Shown here: positions 7,927-16,427 of the stretch, piece by piece
Layout of the letters: every line of letters starts with the position of its first letter
Numbering within the stretch: the first letter of the stretch is position 1
Assembly: GCA_023229665.1 (NCBI GenBank)
Contig: JALNYW010000001.1
Coordinates: 310,001-374,000, forward strand
DNA from: Patescibacteria group bacterium
Lineage (GTDB): Bacteria; Patescibacteriota; Patescibacteriia; 2-12-FULL-60-25
Length of the DNA: 64,000 nucleotides
Reading direction: 5' to 3'
Translations under genes and position numbers: made by a program
The notes under the pieces: model-generated
The model's input: only the letters and a program-made list of their open reading frames with translations
Databases searched by the model: none
Told to the model about the DNA's origin: nothing

Positions 7927-7927
7927 A

Positions 7928-8218
7928 TTATTCTACTGTTTCTTCACAAATGTATAAGTCTGAACTCGCATCTTGGACCTTACAATTTTTACCACATTCG
8001 TAATCATCGTGCCTTTCATTTCCCGGATTAAGCGCTCTCCTATTAAAATCAACAATCTCTCGACATTCCTCAAGGCTGTCTAGAGCGGTCGGGGATATGA
8101 TAACGGTAGAAAGGTCGTTACCATCGGGGTAGTAAAAGCTTTTCCATTCGTCTTTTCTCACACAGCCAGTGCCCACCAGAGCCAAAGCGATGAAAAGCAC
8201 CCAAGCACGATTTGGCAT
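7928..8218 (-). CDS. Small Cys-rich lipoprotein, 96 aa
   Basis: A short signal peptide (WVLFIALALVGTGC) ends in a lipobox with the acylated Cys at about residue 19. The mature part (about 77 aa) is polar and has four more cysteines (ECRE, YECGKNC, YICEE), which could form two disulfides outside the cytoplasm. No family recognised. lgt for lipoprotein acylation is in the same window. It lies 5 nt after the preceding membrane protein in the uvrB operon. Confidence 0.75.
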   Translation of the reverse strand: MPNRAWVLFIALALVGTGCVRKDEWKSFYYPDGNDLSTVIISPTALDSLEECREIVDFNRRALNPGNERHDDYECGKNCKVQDASSDLYICEETVE

Positions 8219-8223
8219 AAAAG

Positions 8224-8622
8224 TTAGTCTACTTTTTCACAGTAATAACCCACTTCACCAAACATATACTGTCGAGCTTCTTTCAGGACGCGTACCTTCT
8301 TAATTCCCGTAAACGGCTTGACACTAGCCTCGATCTCTTTCCAGGTAAGAGTGGTTCCAGGTGGTTTAGCATTACTGGTCACATTGTTGTCTAAGTGGAA
8401 ATCTGGTGGGAACAAGCAAAGAACTTGCTTTACATTTCCGCTATCACCAGATTCATAAACAATTAATGTTGTTTCTGAATTATCATTTAGGTGCTCGTAG
8501 TGGCTACTAATCGATCTGACAATATATTCTTTAGGCTTGAAGAAAAACCAGTAACCTCCAAAGGTTAATATGACAATCGCTCCGAGGCCATATAAAGCAT
8601 TCTTATTCATATTGATTAGCAT
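8224..8622 (-). CDS. Small signal-anchored protein, 132 aa
   Basis: One N-terminal membrane helix (about residues 8-28, YGLGAIVILTFGGYWFFF) is followed by a roughly 100-residue exported domain with two cysteines (VLCLF, YYCEKVD). No known domain. The start is either ATG 8622 or ATG 8610 (MNKNALYG); the latter places the positively charged residues directly before the helix. Only 4 nt separate it from uvrB. Confidence 0.7.
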   Translation of the reverse strand: MLINMNKNALYGLGAIVILTFGGYWFFFKPKEYIVRSISSHYEHLNDNSETTLIVYESGDSGNVKQVLCLFPPDFHLDNNVTSNAKPPGTTLTWKEIEASVKPFTGIKKVRVLKEARQYMFGEVGYYCEKVD

Positions 8623-8626
8623 GGTA

Positions 8627-10720
8627 TCACTTCGTCCTCCCGTGTCTTAGCTCCCTCTTCTTCCTCACCTTCATCTGCTCCGCCGCCGGCAATGGTGAAG
8701 CTTTCGTGCGCTTGCGAATCTCTTTTTCGAGTTGCATCACTTCATCGCGCAAAATGGCGGCCAGTTCGAATTCCAAATTCTTCGCCGCTTCTTTCATCTC
8801 CTTCTCTTTCTTCTTCAAAACCACTTCCAAGTCATGCGACTCACCGGATAATTCAAGCTTGAGAATCTCCTTCACGTCTTTTTCGGTAATCGCGAGGCCA
8901 AGCATCTCACGCAAATCTTCCTGCGCCTTGATAATGGTCTTCGGCGTAATGCCATGCTCTTTATTATAGGCAAGCTGCTTGGTGCGGCGGCGTTCCGTCT
9001 CTTTCATGGCGCGCTCAAGCGAACCCGTCATGTTGTCGGCATACAACAGCACCTGGCCTTTCACGTTACGCGCCGCGCGGCCGATGGTCTGGATCAATGA
9101 AGTTTCTGAGCGCAGGAACCCTTCTTTGTCCGCATCCAAAATCGCCACGAGAGACACTTCCGGCAAGTCCAATCCTTCACGCAGCAAGTTCACGCCGACG
9201 ATAATGTCGTATGTCCCCTTGCGGAACTCAGACAGGATTTCCAAACGTTCAATCGTATCAATATCACTATGGATATAGCGCACTTTCAGCTTGCGCTCTT
9301 TCATGAACTCGGTCAGGTCTTCCGCCATCTTCTTCGTCAAAGTTGTGACCAGGACGCGCTCCTTCCGTTCAAGCACTTCTGGAATGCGGTTCGACAACAA
9401 ATCCTCAACCTGGCCTTGATAGCCCGTCTTTTTATCCGGCGTAATCGGCATCACGATAATTTCCGGATCAACCAAACCGGTCGGACGAATAATCTGCTCC
9501 ACAACTTGCGCCGAATGCTCCATCTCATATTTGGACGGCGTCGCGGAAACGAAAATTACCTGCTTCATCTTCTTTTCAAGCTCAGTGAACCGCAAAGGAC
9601 GGTTATCTGCCGCGGATGGCAAACGGAATCCGTGCTCAATCAAACTCTGCTTACGCGACCGGTCGCCTTCGTACATGCCGCCGAGCTGCGGCGTCGTTAC
9701 GTGGGATTCATCAATCACGAGCAAAAAATCTTCAGGGAAATACGAGAACAACGTATCAGGCGGTTCCCCTGGCGCGCGCCCGGACAAGGGCTGCGAATAG
9801 TTTTCAATGCCATTGCAGTAGCCAAGCGTCTCGATCATTTCCAAATCATATTTCGTGCGACGTTCCAGGCGTTCGGCCTCAAGAAGCATCCCCTTCTTTT
9901 CAAGATATTCAAGCCGTTCTTTCAATTCCTGCCGGATGCGGCCGATGGCCTTCAAACGCTCCGGTTCCGCGATGATGAAGTGCTTGGCCGGAAAGACCCA
10001 CACGTCTTCTTGTTCGCGTTTGATTTTCTTCGTCACCGGATCGATTTGTTCAATACGCGAAACAATCCCGCGCGGCGCCTCGATGCGATAGACCATTTCT
10101 TCGTTGGCCGGCATGAGCTCCAACACTTCGCCGCGCGCACGGAAGGTCCCGCGCGTCAGGTCGGCGGGCGTACGCGTGAATTGCATGTCGATCAAACGCT
10201 GCATCACGCCTTCGCGCGAAACATCATCCTCTTTCTTCACGCGTAACACGATCTTTTCATACGCTTCCGGCGCGCCAAGGCCGTAAATACACGAAACCGT
10301 CGCCACGATCAGCACGTCTTTGCGCGTAATCAGCGCTTGCGTGGCATTGTGGCGCAGACGATCAATTTCCTGGTTGATCATCGCTTCCTTCTCGATATAC
10401 GTATCGCTTCGCGCGATATACGCCTCCGGTTGATAATAGTCGTAGTAAGAAACAAAATACTCAACGGCATTATCCGGAAAGAAATGGCGGAATTCATTGC
10501 ACAACTGCGCAGCCAAAGTTTTATTGTGCGCGATGACGAGGGTCGGCTTCTGGATCTTTTCGATCACGTTCGCAATCGTAAAAGTCTTACCCGTACCGGT
10601 CGCGCCAAGAAGTGTTTGGAAGCGATACCCCTTCTCCACGCCCCCTATTAACTGACGAATAGCCTCCGGCTGGTCACCGGAGGGCTCATATTTGGACTTT
10701 AAGACGAACTTATCGGGCAT
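8627..10720 (-). CDS. uvrB: Excinuclease ABC subunit B
   Basis: 697 aa, normal length. DNA-loading ATPase of nucleotide excision repair. Walker A GATGTGKT at 39-46, the beta-hairpin region VSYYDYYQPEAY, DEAD-like VIDESHVTTPQ, helicase motifs SATPSKYE and IGRAARN, and a C-terminal UVR motif (VVLKKKEKEMKEAAKNLEF) that recruits UvrC. uvrA-uvrC are 33 kb away. Three small genes follow with gaps of 1-5 nt. A possible TTTACA-17-CAACAT promoter ends 9 nt before ATG 10720. Confidence 0.97.
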   Translation of the reverse strand: MPDKFVLKSKYEPSGDQPEAIRQLIGGVEKGYRFQTLLGATGTGKTFTIANVIEKIQKPTLVIAHNKTLAAQLCNEFRHFFPDNAVEYFVSYYDYYQPEAYIARSDTYIEKEAMINQEIDRLRHNATQALITRKDVLIVATVSCIYGLGAPEAYEKIVLRVKKEDDVSREGVMQRLIDMQFTRTPADLTRGTFRARGEVLELMPANEEMVYRIEAPRGIVSRIEQIDPVTKKIKREQEDVWVFPAKHFIIAEPERLKAIGRIRQELKERLEYLEKKGMLLEAERLERRTKYDLEMIETLGYCNGIENYSQPLSGRAPGEPPDTLFSYFPEDFLLVIDESHVTTPQLGGMYEGDRSRKQSLIEHGFRLPSAADNRPLRFTELEKKMKQVIFVSATPSKYEMEHSAQVVEQIIRPTGLVDPEIIVMPITPDKKTGYQGQVEDLLSNRIPEVLERKERVLVTTLTKKMAEDLTEFMKERKLKVRYIHSDIDTIERLEILSEFRKGTYDIIVGVNLLREGLDLPEVSLVAILDADKEGFLRSETSLIQTIGRAARNVKGQVLLYADNMTGSLERAMKETERRRTKQLAYNKEHGITPKTIIKAQEDLREMLGLAITEKDVKEILKLELSGESHDLEVVLKKKEKEMKEAAKNLEFELAAILRDEVMQLEKEIRKRTKASPLPAAEQMKVRKKRELRHGRTK

Positions 10721-10760
10721 GATTCAGCTATGTTGCCGTCTAAAACGATCTTTGTAAACG

Positions 10761-11114
10761 TTACTTCTTCCGCGCATCCCACCACCTCTCAAATCTTAGC
10801 AGGCCGTACGCAACCAACGACCAAAATATAGAGCTGTAAAAAGAAATGATGACCCCTTCAATGTTGGGATTCATCCCGGGAGCGCGAATGGCTATCCGGA
10901 CTTGAATAAAACCATCAAACAGCCACCCAGGGATCTGCAGCAGAATTGCAGGGATAAATAAGTAGCTCAGTAGGCTATTGTCTTTAAACCTACTCCAGAA
11001 AACATTGAAGAAAAGCACCGTTGAGACACTTAAAAATAGAAATAACAGACATCCGAAAAGCACGGCCGCGAGACCGAGCTTTCCTTGTAACTTTGTTCTG
11101 AAGTTTTTCAACAT
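10761..11114 (-). CDS. Small membrane protein, 117 aa
   Basis: Three hydrophobic helices are visible: about 12-36 (LGLAAVLFGCLLFLFLSV), 48-68 (LLSYLFIPAILLQIPGWLF) and 84-104 (GVIISFYSSIFWSLVAYGLL). The tail is basic (RFERWWDARKK). No recognised domain. It follows the 11117 gene with a 2-nt gap, so the two are probably co-transcribed. Confidence 0.7.
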   Translation of the reverse strand: MLKNFRTKLQGKLGLAAVLFGCLLFLFLSVSTVLFFNVFWSRFKDNSLLSYLFIPAILLQIPGWLFDGFIQVRIAIRAPGMNPNIEGVIISFYSSIFWSLVAYGLLRFERWWDARKK

Positions 11115-11116
11115 GG

Positions 11117-11422
11117 TTACTTCTTCCCCTTTTTCTCAATGCACTTCCACGCAATCAAGAAGATGATGATCAAGTTCGCCGGATAGACGATCCAGGGCCA
11201 GGCAACGCCGCATGAGCTCGTAGGGGTGATTGAACCCCAAATCATGCAGACCAAGCTCGCCACGACCACGCCGGGCAACTGGAGGAACGTGGCTAGAATC
11301 GGCAACGCATTCGGCTCCTGGGCATATGCGATGGCTCCGACGTATTGCAACGCATAAGTGGCAATTCCATGGAAAATCGCCCATCCCGCGGCCCACAGCA
11401 TCTTTTGTTGATTTTTGTTCAT
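11117..11422 (-). CDS. Small membrane protein, 101 aa
   Basis: About three membrane helices: residues 8-33, 42-63 (ILATFLQLPGVVVASLVCMI) and 75-93 (WIVYPANLIIIFLIAW), with a Lys-rich C-terminus. A Cys in TPTSSCGVAW lies between helices 2 and 3. Not recognised. First gene of a two-gene unit with 10761-11114, divergent from the dihydrouridine synthase. Confidence 0.7.
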   Translation of the reverse strand: MNKNQQKMLWAAGWAIFHGIATYALQYVGAIAYAQEPNALPILATFLQLPGVVVASLVCMIWGSITPTSSCGVAWPWIVYPANLIIIFLIAWKCIEKKGKK

Positions 11423-11429
11423 ACAAGGG

Positions 11430-11457
11430 TTGATTTTTTAGCTGAAATCAGTATACT
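11430..11457 (+). promoter_or_regulatory. Predicted dus promoter
   Basis: TTGATT (11430-11435), 16-nt spacer, consensus TATACT (11452-11457). Only 7 nt separate the -10 box from ATG 11465, so the message is predicted to be leaderless. Confidence 0.7.
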
Positions 11458-11464
11458 CCGCCCC

Positions 11465-12409
11465 ATGATCGATTGGAAATCTCTGCCTCGTCCCATTGTG
11501 GCTTTGGCCCCGATGGCGGACATGAGCGATTTGCCTTTCTGCCTCGTCTGCAAAGATGAAGGCACGCCTTTAATGTTCCGCGAAATGGTCTCTTCGGAAG
11601 CCATTGTCCGCCTCAACCCGAAGACCTTGAAGATGGCGAGTTTTGACGAGCGTGAGCGTCCGATTGTCCAACAGATTTTCGGCTCGAATCCGGATGTCAT
11701 GGCCGAAGCCGCGCGAATCATCTACGAACGCTTTAAGCCGGATGCCATCGACATCAATATGGGTTGTCCCGTGTACAACCTTGTTTCGAATTTCAATGGA
11801 GCCGCCCTCATTAAAGATCCCCAGCTTGCGGCGGAAATCGTACGCAAGGTGAAAGCCGCCGTCCCGATCCCCGTCTCCGTCAAAACGCGCACCGGCTGGA
11901 AGCAGGACACCGACTGTCTTGAATTCGTGAAAGTCATCGCCGATGCCGGAGCGGATTTGATTTCGATGCACGGCCGCACCAAGGAACAGGGCTATTCCGG
12001 TACGTCGAATTGGGCGCGCGTCGGCGAAGCCCGCCGCCAGGTTCCGCATATCCCCTTTTTGGTGAACGGCGACATCACCTCGCCGGAACTCGCGAAGGAA
12101 GCGATGGAAATTTCCGGCGCCGATGGCGTCCTCATCGGCCGGGGCGGTCTCGGCAACCCGTGGTTCTTCAAACAGGTAGAAACCTATCTGCGTACGGGCG
12201 TGATTAATCACGCCCCTACAAACCAGCAAATTCTTGATGCCATGCGCAAGCATGCCCGCCTCCAGACGGACCACTTCGGCGAACGCGGCCTCGTGAAATT
12301 GCGCAAACACCTTCCGTGGTACGTGAAGCGCACGCCCGAGCTCAAGCATCTCAAGGAAAAATTGGTGAAAATCTCGACGCTGGAAGATTTGGAAACGGCT
12401 CTGTCGTAA
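11465..12409 (+). CDS. tRNA-dihydrouridine synthase (Dus family)
   Basis: 314 aa. FMN enzyme reducing uridine to dihydrouridine in the tRNA D-loop. Visible: PIVALAPMADMSD (FMN loop), DINMGCPVYNLV with the catalytic Cys, VSVKTRTGW, ISMHGRTKEQGYSG, VNGDI and GVLIGRGGLGNPWFF. The closest subgroup looks DusB/DusC-like, but I would not name it further. ATG 11465 is favoured because the -10 box ends 7 nt upstream. Residues near 243-252 (TGVINHAPT) are encoded by a 20-bp perfect palindrome, apparently an in-frame insertion. Confidence 0.92.
   Translation: MIDWKSLPRPIVALAPMADMSDLPFCLVCKDEGTPLMFREMVSSEAIVRLNPKTLKMASFDERERPIVQQIFGSNPDVMAEAARIIYERFKPDAIDINMGCPVYNLVSNFNGAALIKDPQLAAEIVRKVKAAVPIPVSVKTRTGWKQDTDCLEFVKVIADAGADLISMHGRTKEQGYSGTSNWARVGEARRQVPHIPFLVNGDITSPELAKEAMEISGADGVLIGRGGLGNPWFFKQVETYLRTGVINHAPTNQQILDAMRKHARLQTDHFGERGLVKLRKHLPWYVKRTPELKHLKEKLVKISTLEDLETALS
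12192..12219. repeat. Palindrome inside the dus gene
   Basis: GGGCGTGATTAATCACGCCC at 12196-12215 is a perfect 20-bp palindrome, extended to 28 bp with one mismatched pair (GTAC.. / ..CTAC). It resembles short palindromic repeat units with a GTAGGGGCG edge found interspersed in many bacterial genomes. No second copy was noticed in this window. Confidence 0.6.
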
Positions 12410-12421
12410 ACAAATAATACA

Positions 12422-12450
12422 TTGACGAAAAAGGGGCGCGGGATTATCGT
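12422..12450 (+). promoter_or_regulatory. Promoter of the first HEAT-like gene
   Basis: TTGACG (12422-12427), exactly 17 nt, TATCGT (12445-12450). It starts 12 nt after the dus stop and 58 nt before the GTG start. Confidence 0.7.
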
Positions 12451-12508
12451 ATTATCCTTCGCTCTTTTTTGCTTATTCGTGATCCAACGTCTCCATGAGG
12501 AGGTTTGA

Positions 12509-13018
12509 GTGGGTATCACCGACCAAGTCTCTCAAGGCATCGGGTTCCTGTTCGGTCCGCTGAACACGCCCGAAGCCGTTCGCGCCGTGGGCGCGAAGCT
12601 GCAGCAGCGTCGCAATCCGATTCTGCTCGGCCGTCTCAAGGGGGCTCTCCACCACGGCCATGCGCCGGAAACGCGCCTGGCCGCCGTCGAGGAGCTGGGC
12701 CGGCACCCGGAAGACCAGCCCGCGCTCCATCACGCCGCCTTCCACGATTCGGATCTCACCGTCCGCGTCGCGGCCGCGCACAAGCTCGCCGGCGACGACC
12801 TTGAGCCGCTCACGGCCATGTCCGACGACCCGGACGTGCGCGTGGCATTCACGCGTACCACGCGCCTACTAGCCGTCCTGATCGCGATGAAGCTCTGCGA
12901 TCCCGACGAGTCCGTGAAGGCGGCCGCGGACGAGGCCATCCAGTCACGCAAGAACGAGCTCATCTCCCTGAGGGATGATCCGCGCGTCGGCCACTACTAC
13001 GGCAAGTTCAGTCCCTGA
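12509..13018 (+). CDS. HEAT-like repeat protein 1, 169 aa
   Basis: GTG start at 12509 preceded by GAGGAGG about 6 nt upstream. Helical repeats of HEAT/PBS-lyase type occupy about 50-150: TRLAAVEELGRHPEDQ, LTVRVAAAHKLAGDD and VKAAADEAIQSR, each with the D-x-x-V-R/K-x-A-A-A pattern. No transmembrane or catalytic motif is present. These repeats usually make a protein-binding solenoid. It has its own promoter and terminator, and a related gene follows 82 nt downstream. GAG/GAC/CTC codons are strongly preferred. Confidence 0.75.
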   Translation: MGITDQVSQGIGFLFGPLNTPEAVRAVGAKLQQRRNPILLGRLKGALHHGHAPETRLAAVEELGRHPEDQPALHHAAFHDSDLTVRVAAAHKLAGDDLEPLTAMSDDPDVRVAFTRTTRLLAVLIAMKLCDPDESVKAAADEAIQSRKNELISLRDDPRVGHYYGKFSP

Positions 13019-13019
13019 C

Positions 13020-13041
13020 GGACCCACACGGGTCCTCTTTT
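13020..13041 (+). terminator. Rho-independent terminator
   Basis: GGACCC-ACAC-GGGTCC followed by TCTTTT begins 2 nt after the stop of HEAT-like gene 1. The -35 box of the next gene follows within 6 nt. Confidence 0.8.
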
Positions 13042-13046
13042 ATTGG

Positions 13047-13075
13047 TTGACATTTTCCCTCGTTTGCGCAACGCT
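13047..13075 (+). promoter_or_regulatory. Promoter of the second HEAT-like gene
   Basis: TTGACA (13047-13052), 17-nt spacer, AACGCT (13070-13075). The -35 is perfect and the -10 weak. Confidence 0.5.
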
Positions 13076-13100
13076 TTCTGTACGGAATTCGGAGGGAGAA

Positions 13101-13628
13101 ATGCTCAAGCGACTGTTCGTTTTGTTCTACGCCTTCCTGGATCGTGGCCGCGATCGTCCCCGACGCGGCAAATCGCCCCAGGACTTCACGCTCGACGAAG
13201 TCGAGGCGCTGCCGTGGGGGCATCCGGCCCTCATGAGCATCGCGTGCACGCACATGGATCCGGCCACCGCCTGCGTGGCGGCGTCGAAGCTGAAGCAGAC
13301 GGAGCAGATACGCATCCTGCTCATCAGCCAGGAGGCGCAGCTCTCCGCCCGTCTCACGGTCGTGGACCGGCTCGGCCACGACGAGCAACTGATGCTGCGC
13401 ATCGCCCTGTCGCACGACCACGCGGAGCTCGCCGAGCGGGCAGCGCATCACGTGAAGAGCCCTTTCTGCGTGAAACGCCTGCAGCAGTCCGCGTACCCGT
13501 CCGTCCGCATCGTCGGACTCCTGAAGACGCGCGATCCGCTCGAAATCGAACGGATCCTCAAGGACGCCGACGCGCGTGTCCGCGAACGGGCGCTCGCCCA
13601 TCTCGCGAAAACGAGCAGGCCCAACTGA
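13101..13628 (+). CDS. HEAT-like repeat protein 2, 175 aa
   Basis: ATG 13101 with GGAGGGAG 3-4 nt upstream. After a basic N-terminal segment (MLKRLFVLFYAFLDRGRDR), helical repeats run from about 40 to the end: LSARLTVVDRLGHDEQ, ELAERAAHHVKS, PSVRIVGLLKTRD and ARVRERALAHLAK. The spacing is that of degenerate HEAT/PBS-lyase repeats. It appears to be a diverged neighbour or paralogue of the preceding gene, yet has its own promoter and terminator. A CDS-wide GAG/CTC bias is shared. Function unknown; a binding scaffold is the likeliest role. Confidence 0.75.
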   Translation: MLKRLFVLFYAFLDRGRDRPRRGKSPQDFTLDEVEALPWGHPALMSIACTHMDPATACVAASKLKQTEQIRILLISQEAQLSARLTVVDRLGHDEQLMLRIALSHDHAELAERAAHHVKSPFCVKRLQQSAYPSVRIVGLLKTRDPLEIERILKDADARVRERALAHLAKTSRPN

Positions 13629-13629
13629 T

Positions 13630-13656
13630 CCCCCGCAATGCGGGGGTCTTTTTTTA
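13630..13656 (+). terminator. Rho-independent terminator
   Basis: CCCCCGC-AAT-GCGGGGG followed by TC and eight T residues, right after the stop of HEAT-like gene 2 and abutting the end of the convergent M23 peptidase gene. Confidence 0.9.
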
Positions 13657-14943
13657 TCAATCCAAAGCCGGAAGATACGGAAGCGGATCAACCGGAATAC
13701 CGTCCTGGCGCATCTCGAAGTGTAAGTGGGGACCCGTGGACAAACCGGCGCCCTGGTCGCCGGGACGTCCTCCGCTCAAACCGATCACGTCCCCGCGCTC
13801 GACATAGGTATCGGCCTTCACCGAGAACCGCGACAAGTGCGCATACACCGTCGCGACTCCGCCCGGATGCACGATCATGACGTAGTTTCCGTATTGCTTT
13901 CCCGTGCGATTGAACGCGACATACCCTCCGGCCGCGGCCCGGACCGGCGTCCCCACCGGCGTCGGCAAGTCAACGCCCGGATGCTCGAACAACTTGCGGA
14001 ACGGATAGGACTTGTCATGAAACAAGGCCGAGATCCCTTTCGGCGGTTTGAATGGCCAATTCAACAAGATATCGCCACGCGCCAACGCTTCGTCAATGGA
14101 GTCGAGCTTGTCCTTGATGCGGTCTTCCAGCGCGGCAATGTCGTTGGATTCTTCCTGCTTTTGCTGGCGCAACTCATACAAAATGCGCTGGAACTCCGCT
14201 TCCTGGTCCTGCGTTTCCGCAAGCAGCGACGTCTTTGCCGCCCGTTCCATTTCCAACTGCTGTTGCTCTTTCTCCAGCGTCCGCGCCTGGTCTTGCAAGG
14301 TCAGGCGGTATTCTTCGATCTTTTTCTGTTTCTCCTCCAACGCGATCTTGGCTTCCTTCACCGCGCCGGTCGCATCAGACAAATCATTTTCCACGCGCTT
14401 CAGCTCTTCCATCCGCGTGAAATAATCCGACAACGAGGGGCGCGCGATAAACGTTTCGAATTCCCCGACCGCGCCCATGTCCTGGATTTCCGCGATGATG
14501 CCGCCCAAAGCCGCCTCACGGCGCGCGAGCGTTTGGCGCTCGATTTCAATCTGCGCCTTTACGCGCTGCAATTCCAAATTCGCCAATTCGATCTGCCCGC
14601 GGGTGCGCTGGATGCTCAGCTCCTTCTCGGCGACGCGGTTTTCCAATAAGACAAGCTGGTTCTGCAACGACACCTGCGCGGAAGATTGCTGATTGATGCG
14701 ATCTTTGTATTTTGCGATCACTCCATCCAACTCTTTCAATGATTGTTCCTTCTTCTTTACTTCGCCGTTTAAATCATCCACTTCATCTTTCAACGCCGAA
14801 CCGATCCCTTCCTCATCTTCGTGCGCATGCCCGTCATCAACGGCTTGCGCCATCACAAAACCCGGCTGGACGACCAAGCTAAAACACACCGCCAAAGCGA
14901 CGAACGGCTTTAAACGATCAAAAATCCCGGTGGGGTTCTTCAC
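13657..14943 (-). CDS. M23 peptidase with coiled coil (EnvC/NlpD-like murein hydrolase factor)
   Basis: About 428 aa. Signal peptide (FVALAVCFSLVVQPGFVMAQA), then a long coiled coil (about 45-290) rich in Glu, Gln and Leu, then an M23 domain (about 310-428). The lysostaphin-type metal motif is partly visible as HPGVDLPTPVGTPVRA and GPHLHFEMR. It likely cuts or activates cutting of peptidoglycan during division. GTG at 14941-14943 (VKNPTGIF) is preferred over ATG 14979, which would overlap gltX by 29 nt. The first metal-site His-x3-Asp is kept (H..D in HPGVD), so it may be an active enzyme. Confidence 0.85.
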   Translation of the reverse strand: MKNPTGIFDRLKPFVALAVCFSLVVQPGFVMAQAVDDGHAHEDEEGIGSALKDEVDDLNGEVKKKEQSLKELDGVIAKYKDRINQQSSAQVSLQNQLVLLENRVAEKELSIQRTRGQIELANLELQRVKAQIEIERQTLARREAALGGIIAEIQDMGAVGEFETFIARPSLSDYFTRMEELKRVENDLSDATGAVKEAKIALEEKQKKIEEYRLTLQDQARTLEKEQQQLEMERAAKTSLLAETQDQEAEFQRILYELRQQKQEESNDIAALEDRIKDKLDSIDEALARGDILLNWPFKPPKGISALFHDKSYPFRKLFEHPGVDLPTPVGTPVRAAAGGYVAFNRTGKQYGNYVMIVHPGGVATVYAHLSRFSVKADTYVERGDVIGLSGGRPGDQGAGLSTGPHLHFEMRQDGIPVDPLPYLPALD

Positions 14944-14950
14944 TACGCCA

Positions 14951-16414
14951 TTATGCCATCTTTGCGAGCGCTTTATCAATGCGAGCGAGAGCCTCGTCTT
15001 TTCCGGTAACGAACATCAATTCAAACGGGCTCGGCGATTTTTCGCGGCCGCTCAGCGCGACGCGCAAAGGCCACAACGTATCGCCGTTCCCCCAGCCTTT
15101 TTCAATGATCCAGGCGCGCGTTTCCTCCTCCATCATTTTTACGTCGGCAAACCAAGCTTCAGACTTTGCCGCAACATACCCGCGCGCGCCTTCTAAACGG
15201 ACTTTTGCGTCTTCCGGCGTCGATTTCTTCCAAACTAAGCTCGCCGCTTCGTATTCAGCCATCGCGACCGCGTCATCAATCAGGCCGGGCGCCTCCTCCA
15301 AGCGAACCAAGCGATCCTTCACGATACGGGCGGCACGCTCCTGCATCACGCCCTCCGGCATGAATCCTCCGCGCGATAAGCGCAGGAGATACTCATCCAC
15401 CGGCAACGCCTTGATATATTCGCCATTCAACCAATCCAGCTTTTCAATATTGAAAACGGCGCCGCCTTTATTCACCTTCGTAATGTCGAATAAGCCCGCC
15501 AACTCTTCTTTCGTGAAGACTTCACGGTCTGCCGTCGGGTTCCACCCAAGCAAAGCCACGAAATTCACCAAGGCTTCCGGCAAATAACCTTTCTTCAGAT
15601 AATCTTCCACCGCCACGTCGCCCTGGCGCTTGGAAAGCTTTGACTTGTCCGCGTTCAACAAGAGCGGCAAGTGCGCGTATTGCGGCGCTTCCCATCCCAT
15701 GATCTGAAAAATGTAGAGATGCTTGGGCAAAGACGACAACCATTCATCGCCGCGGATGACATGCGAGATTCGCATATCATGGTCATCGCACGTAGCCGCG
15801 AGATGGTACGTCGGATAGCCGTCCGATTTGATCAAGACCTGGTCATCCACCTGCGCCCATGGAATTTCCACGCGGCCACGGATCATATCTTCCATCACGA
15901 TGGATCCTTCAAGCGGTACTTTCAGGCGAATGACATGCTCGTCACCGACGGCGGCACGATTCTCAGCGTCTTTCACCGACAAATCACGGCAATGACGGTC
16001 ATACATCACCGGCTGCTTGTTCAATTGCTGGTTTTTTGCGACTTCTTCCAAACGCTCCTTCGTGCAAAAACAATAATAAGCGTGGCCCTTCTCAATCAAT
16101 TCATACGCATAGGCTAAATGCTTTTCGCGACGTTCGGATTGCAGATACGGCCCAAACTCTCCCCGGCTCTCCACGCGACCGTGCTCGACCATGATGCCTT
16201 CGTCAGGCTTCACGTCGCATGCGACCAACGACGCATATAAATTCTCGATAGCCCCTTCAACGAGACGGGCACGATCCGTGTCTTCCACGCGCAACAAGAA
16301 GCTCCCGCCATGCTTGCGGGCCATGAACCAGTTATAAAGCGCCGTCCGCAAACCGCCGATGTGGAGATAGCCGGTCGGGCTGGGCGCAAAACGCACGCGA
16401 ACAGGAGATGCCAT
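14951..16414 (-). CDS. gltX: Glutamyl-tRNA synthetase
   Basis: 487 aa. Charges tRNA-Glu and, in organisms that use GatCAB, often tRNA-Gln as well. HIGH-type motif in FAPSPTGYLHIGG near the N-terminus, KMSKS-type motif KLSKRQGD in the middle, and a C-terminal anticodon-binding region. Start MASPVRVRF at 16414 is standard for the family; the upstream-extended frame overlaps the next gene. TAATCT 10 nt upstream of ATG could be a -10 box. gatC and gatA are also in this window, fitting a non-discriminating enzyme (inference). Confidence 0.96.
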   Translation of the reverse strand: MASPVRVRFAPSPTGYLHIGGLRTALYNWFMARKHGGSFLLRVEDTDRARLVEGAIENLYASLVACDVKPDEGIMVEHGRVESRGEFGPYLQSERREKHLAYAYELIEKGHAYYCFCTKERLEEVAKNQQLNKQPVMYDRHCRDLSVKDAENRAAVGDEHVIRLKVPLEGSIVMEDMIRGRVEIPWAQVDDQVLIKSDGYPTYHLAATCDDHDMRISHVIRGDEWLSSLPKHLYIFQIMGWEAPQYAHLPLLLNADKSKLSKRQGDVAVEDYLKKGYLPEALVNFVALLGWNPTADREVFTKEELAGLFDITKVNKGGAVFNIEKLDWLNGEYIKALPVDEYLLRLSRGGFMPEGVMQERAARIVKDRLVRLEEAPGLIDDAVAMAEYEAASLVWKKSTPEDAKVRLEGARGYVAAKSEAWFADVKMMEEETRAWIIEKGWGNGDTLWPLRVALSGREKSPSPFELMFVTGKDEALARIDKALAKMA

Positions 16415-16427
16415 AGTTGCGCCTAGA

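Noticed and set aside
7928..8622. Two small adjacent genes as a toxin-antitoxin pair
   Set aside because: Both are exported (lipobox and signal anchor) and follow uvrB in an operon; no toxin or antitoxin fold is seen.
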